A stretch of DNA of 64,000 nt from Steroidobacteraceae bacterium (GTDB lineage Bacteria > Pseudomonadota > Gammaproteobacteria > Steroidobacterales > Steroidobacteraceae). Positions 57,134 to 64,000 of the stretch are shown one piece after another. Numbering within the stretch: position 1 is the stretch's first letter; each line of letters opens with the position of its first letter. The DNA lies in NCBI GenBank assembly GCA_017853555.1, contig JAFMJH010000007.1:1-64000 (forward strand), in the 5' to 3' direction. Below the pieces are notes generated by a model, which saw only the letters and a program-made list of their open reading frames with translations, had not been told where the DNA came from and did not search any database. The position numbers and the translations under genes are program-made.

Positions 57134-57583
57134 ATGTCTGCCATTCGTGTCGTCGTCGCCGATTCGTCCCGCGCGGAAATCTTCGCGATGGCGAGTGCCC
57201 ACGCACCGCTGCAAAAGCTCGCCACGGTCGCCAATCCCTATACCGCGCGTCACGAACGCGATCTTGGCGCCGATGCGCCCGGACGCGTCGTCAGTCGACA
57301 AGGCATCCAGCACGCGCTGGCACCCCGGCATCTTTTGAAAAAGCAGGCCACCGAGAAATTCGCGCGGCTGCTCGCCGAACGCATCGAGACCGAAACCCGA
57401 CACGCCGAGATCGCCGGCGTCATGCTGGTGATCGCGCCGCGCTTGCTTGCGCAAGTGCATTCGTTCTTGTCCAAGGAGGCCAAGCGACGCATCCTCGGCG
57501 AAGTGAAGCGCAATCTCGTCGAGTCGCGACGACTCGAATTGCAACGTCAGGTCGAGGCGGGACTCGGCGCCGCTGCGCGCTGA
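57134..57583 (+). CDS. Host-attachment-family protein (archaeal eRF1/Rtt-like fold)
   Basis: 149-residue soluble protein of the family named after Agrobacterium proteins needed for attachment to host cells. It opens RVVVADSSRAEIFAM, followed by RHERDLGADAPGRVVS and a C-terminal part IAPRLLAQVHSFLSKEAKRR that is conserved in the family. The name does not prove a role in adhesion; members occur widely in free-living Proteobacteria and their biochemical function is unknown. GGAG lies ten bases before ATG 57134. It stands alone, between divergent and convergent neighbours. Confidence 0.8.
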   Translation: MSAIRVVVADSSRAEIFAMASAHAPLQKLATVANPYTARHERDLGADAPGRVVSRQGIQHALAPRHLLKKQATEKFARLLAERIETETRHAEIAGVMLVIAPRLLAQVHSFLSKEAKRRILGEVKRNLVESRRLELQRQVEAGLGAAAR

Positions 57584-57618
57584 AGCGGCGCACCATCGCG
57601 CGTTCTGCCAAGGACTCG

Positions 57619-57945
57619 CTACGGCCGGATCGGGTTTGCCGCGAGCGCACCGACCACGGTTTGCCATTCACGCACGCGCCAATGCGTGACGAGACCGTGA
57701 CGCACGTAGGGATCAGCGTGCGCAAACCGTTCAGCGACGGTCGGCGAATCGCCGCGAAACAGCAACAACGCGCCTTGCGGCTCGCCGGGCTCGCGTGCCG
57801 GCAAGAGGGTGTCGCCCAAGGCCCCGCCGAGTACGAGTTCGCCGCGCGCTTCGGCCGCCCACGCGAGCGCGAGGTGCTCGGCGCGAAACTGCGCGCGCCG
57901 CTCGCGATAATCGGGTGCCACGTCGTAGATCAAAAAATAGTTCAC
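57619..57945 (-). CDS. YciI-like protein
   Basis: 108-residue protein of the YciI fold (dimeric alpha/beta, structurally like muconolactone isomerase). It opens NYFLIYDVAPDYRERRAQFR and has FAHADPYVRHGLVTHWRVREW, where His-Asp of the family's putative active site is kept. The function is not established. The start is GTG 57943-57945 with GGGCGGG upstream, nine bases after the ribokinase stop. Last gene of the run lipoprotein-argG-rbsK-yciI. Confidence 0.85.
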   Translation of the reverse strand: MNYFLIYDVAPDYRERRAQFRAEHLALAWAAEARGELVLGGALGDTLLPAREPGEPQGALLLFRGDSPTVAERFAHADPYVRHGLVTHWRVREWQTVVGALAANPIRP

Positions 57946-57954
57946 GTCCCGCCC

Positions 57955-58839
57955 TCACTCGAGTTCGAAAACATGCGGCATCGCCGGTGCCGCACCCACG
58001 CGCGTCACCGCGAGACTCGCGGCACGCACCGCGCGCGGCAACGCCGCGCGGATGTCACTGCCTTGTGCGAGCGTCGCGGCCAGCGCACCGCAAAAACAAT
58101 CGCCGGCGCCCGTGGTGTCGACCACCTGCACCGCCGGCGCCGCTTCATGGTGGAAGGTGTGGCGCGTCGCGGCCACGGCGCCCGCGGCACCGAGCGTGAC
58201 GATGACGGTCTGCCCATCGCGATCGCAGAGCCTGCGAGCGAGTTCGCCATACGCTTGCGGCGTGTGCGCCGCGGACTGCGTGTAGTACGCGAGTTCGGTT
58301 TCGTTGAGCACGATGACGTCGGCGTGCACGAACAATGCGCGCGTTTGCGGCAACGCGGGCGCAGGGTTCAGCAAGGTGACGGCGCCGTGCTCGCGTGCGA
58401 CGCGCAAAAATTCGGCGACCGTCGCGCTCGGCGTCTCGAGCTGCGCGAGCGCGACGCGCGTCGGTGCCCAATCCAGCTCGGCGATACGCAAAGTGCCGTT
58501 CGCGGCCGAGTGCACGACGATGGCGTTCTCACCCGAATCGGCGACCAGCACTTGCGCAAGACCCGTCGCGCATTCGCTGCGACGCTGCACGCGCGAATGA
58601 TCGACCTGCTCGTGCGCCAGCGTCGCAAGCAAAGCCGCACCGTCGGCATCGTCGCCGCAGGCACCGATGATCGCCGTGCGTGCGCCGAGGCGTGCGGCGG
58701 CGATCGCCTGATTCAATCCTTTGCCACCGGGCAAACGCTGCAGGCTCGTACCCGCGACGGTTTCGCCGGGGCACGGCAAGTGCGCCACGCGCGCGACCCA
58801 ATCCATGTTGAGACTGCCGCAGACGAGTACGTCGTACAT
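57955..58839 (-). CDS. rbsK: Ribokinase-family (PfkB) sugar kinase
   Basis: 294-residue kinase. It has the N-terminal GSLNMDWVARV, the PfkB signature 1 LPGGKGLNQAIAAARLGA (the usual PGGKGAN reads PGGKGLN) and the anion-hole/catalytic Asp in VDTTGAGDCFCGAL. Members phosphorylate ribose or related sugars and nucleosides. It is not next to ribose transport genes; it lies seven bases after argG. The substrate is therefore open. Confidence 0.85.
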   Translation of the reverse strand: MYDVLVCGSLNMDWVARVAHLPCPGETVAGTSLQRLPGGKGLNQAIAAARLGARTAIIGACGDDADGAALLATLAHEQVDHSRVQRRSECATGLAQVLVADSGENAIVVHSAANGTLRIAELDWAPTRVALAQLETPSATVAEFLRVAREHGAVTLLNPAPALPQTRALFVHADVIVLNETELAYYTQSAAHTPQAYGELARRLCDRDGQTVIVTLGAAGAVAATRHTFHHEAAPAVQVVDTTGAGDCFCGALAATLAQGSDIRAALPRAVRAASLAVTRVGAAPAMPHVFELE

Positions 58840-58846
58840 CGGCGCC

Positions 58847-60585
<1,739 letters not shown>

Positions 60586-60624
60586 GTCGGGACGATGATA
60601 TCGCGGCGCGGCGCGCCGGCGGAA

Positions 60625-63072
<2,448 letters not shown>

Positions 63073-63100
<28 letters not shown>

Positions 63101-64000
63101 ACGTGAAACACGTGTTCGGGAGTGCCGAAAAGACGCTGGTCGCGATCGAGCGCGGTCACCACGAGTTGGGTTTGCAAACCCTGCACGCGAGCGATGAATC
63201 GCGACAACCGCTGCTGATCAAGCTCGGCCGACGGATCGTCAAGCAGCAAGGTTGGCGACAGTGCAAATTCCTGTTTCAGGTACTCAAGCTGGCACAGACT
63301 GAGCGCAACGGCAGCGAGCTTCTGCTGACCACGAGACAAGACCTCCCGGGCGAGTTTGCCTTGTACCCGCAAACCGATATCGGCCCGATGCGGCCCCTGC
63401 ATCGTGGTTCGTCGCTCTCGGTCGCGACCTAGGCCGGCAGCCAGGACGTCGGCCAAGGCGTGACTGCGATCCCAACCGGCGGCAAAGCTGAGCGTCGGCT
63501 CGAACCCCAGCAAGTCGCCCGCGATGGATTGCCAGTACGGCAGGAGCGCCGTAACCACCCGTGCGCGGGACTCGGTAAGCGCCTCGCCTTCTTTGGCGAG
63601 CTCAGGGTCCCAAACCGCCACCTGCTCGGCGCCGATCCGCAAAGCCGCATTGCGTTGCAACAGCGCACGTTGGTAACGGCTCCAGGCGCCGGCGAAACCA
63701 GGTTCCACGTGGAACACCGCCCAGTCCAACCAGCGCCGGCGCCGCGCCGACGCGTCTTCGATGAGTTTGTGCGCATCAGGATCCAGCACCTGCACCGGGA
63801 ACGCCACGGCCAATTCTGCAAGGCTGCGCGGTGTCTGGGCGTCCAAACGAGCTTCGGTGCCGTCCTCGCGCCGAATTTCGATGCCAAGCGCATGATCTCG
63901 ACCGTCCGGCACTCGGGTCCGTCCCAGAACGCGGCTCAAGGGCGCCGTGTGTCGGATCAAGCGTTCGTTGAGGCGGGTTCGAAAGGATCGCCCCCGTCCG
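63073..64000 (-). CDS. recF: DNA replication and repair protein RecF, N-terminus beyond the window
   Basis: SMC-like ATPase of gap repair. 308 residues are visible and E. coli RecF has 357, so about 50 N-terminal residues with the Walker A motif lie to the right. The first visible residues, GRGRSFRTRLNERLIRHT, match the family's SRGRSFRT. The signature reads LSRGQQKLAAVALSL and Walker B reads LLLDDPSAELDQQRL. A TTG at 63958-63960 is not the true start because conserved residues precede it. Two parS-like sites lie in its coding region. Confidence 0.95.
63095..63110. promoter_or_regulatory. parS: parS site 1 (ParB-binding), in the 3' end of recF
   Basis: TGTTCCACGTGAAACA, a full match to the bacterial parS consensus TGTTNCACGTGAAACA. 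It lies in the last codons of recF (EHVFHVEQG) and touches the gyrB promoter. ParAB is encoded at 10298-12074. Confidence 0.88.
63701..63716. promoter_or_regulatory. parS: parS site 2 (ParB-binding), inside recF
   Basis: GGTTCCACGTGGAACA; the inner 14 bases GTTCCACGTGGAAC form a perfect palindrome and only the first base departs from the symmetric 16-mer. It encodes AVFHVEPG of RecF and lies 606 bases from site 1. Confidence 0.82.

Noticed and set aside
57134-57583. Adhesion or virulence factor suggested by the name host attachment protein
   Set aside because: The protein has no signal peptide or adhesin repeats, and the family occurs in many free-living bacteria; the name comes from a single early report.
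60586-60624. Rho-independent terminator after gyrB
   Set aside because: There are GC-rich repeats (GGCGCGCC-type) but no stable stem followed by a T run on the minus strand.
63109-63114. A third CACGTG beside parS site 1
   Set aside because: Its flanks (GAAA on the left, TTCG on the right) are inverted relative to the parS consensus, so it is not a ParB site; it arises from the AAACACGTG sequence following site 1.

Overview
The window is a contiguous piece of a GC-rich bacterial chromosome carrying 59 protein genes. It shows no tRNA, rRNA, CRISPR array, insertion sequence or prophage. Gene content and order (rsmG-parA-parB-atpIBEFHAGDC-glmU-glmS, tatABC, yibN-grxC-secB-gpsA, glnA-ntrB-ntrC, glyQ-glyS, recF-gyrB) point to a gammaproteobacterium, perhaps near Xanthomonadales, Nevskiales or Steroidobacterales; the rank below class is inference. 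The right edge must lie close to the replication origin: recF and gyrB are transcribed leftwards, so dnaN, dnaA and oriC are expected just beyond base 64000. Two ParB-binding parS-like sites sit inside recF.

Layout. 1-15620 (all minus strand): a run starting with a PEP-mutase-family lyase, a metallo-beta-lactamase-fold protein and an AcuI-type reductase, then rsmG, parA, parB, the complete F1Fo ATP synthase operon, glmU and glmS (C-terminus cut off by the left edge). 15678-26389: an S9 peptidase, a cytochrome c4-like protein, dtd, tatABC, then a POT-OPT-EamA transporter operon, an unknown exported protein, a small 4-TM membrane protein and a MAPEG protein. 26392-29490: envC-ctpA-dedA (cell envelope). 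29531-33214: yibN-grxC-secB-gpsA, trmL, and a class 1B-type pyrD. 33222-38371: glnA-ntrB-ntrC-mscS with a sigma-54 promoter and two NtrC enhancer-like sites. 38364-43527: phospholipase D-like cardiolipin synthase, glyQS, and a PlsC-family acyltransferase.

43524-56492 is the accessory part. A three-gene minus-strand arm (alpha/beta hydrolase, cupin, ornithine-cyclodeaminase-like protein) is divergent from a four-gene plus-strand arm (phytanoyl-CoA-dioxygenase-like oxygenase, methyltransferase, FAD-linked oxidase, FAD monooxygenase). A LysR regulator is followed by a GMC dehydrogenase, an MFS transporter and an acyl-CoA synthetase. The genes are tightly overlapped. A dyad with the T-N11-A form of a LysR-type operator sits in the divergent control region. 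This looks like an undescribed small-molecule oxidation pathway; its substrate cannot be read from the sequence. 56494-60585 holds a phosphoribosyltransferase, a host-attachment-family protein and a lipoprotein-argG-ribokinase-YciI operon. gyrB and recF close the window.

Two habits recur. Downstream genes often start inside the upstream stop codon (ATGA, GTGA, TTGA), with unusually many TTG starts. Several genes have a near-consensus -10 box only 6-9 bases before the start codon, which predicts leaderless or nearly leaderless mRNAs.
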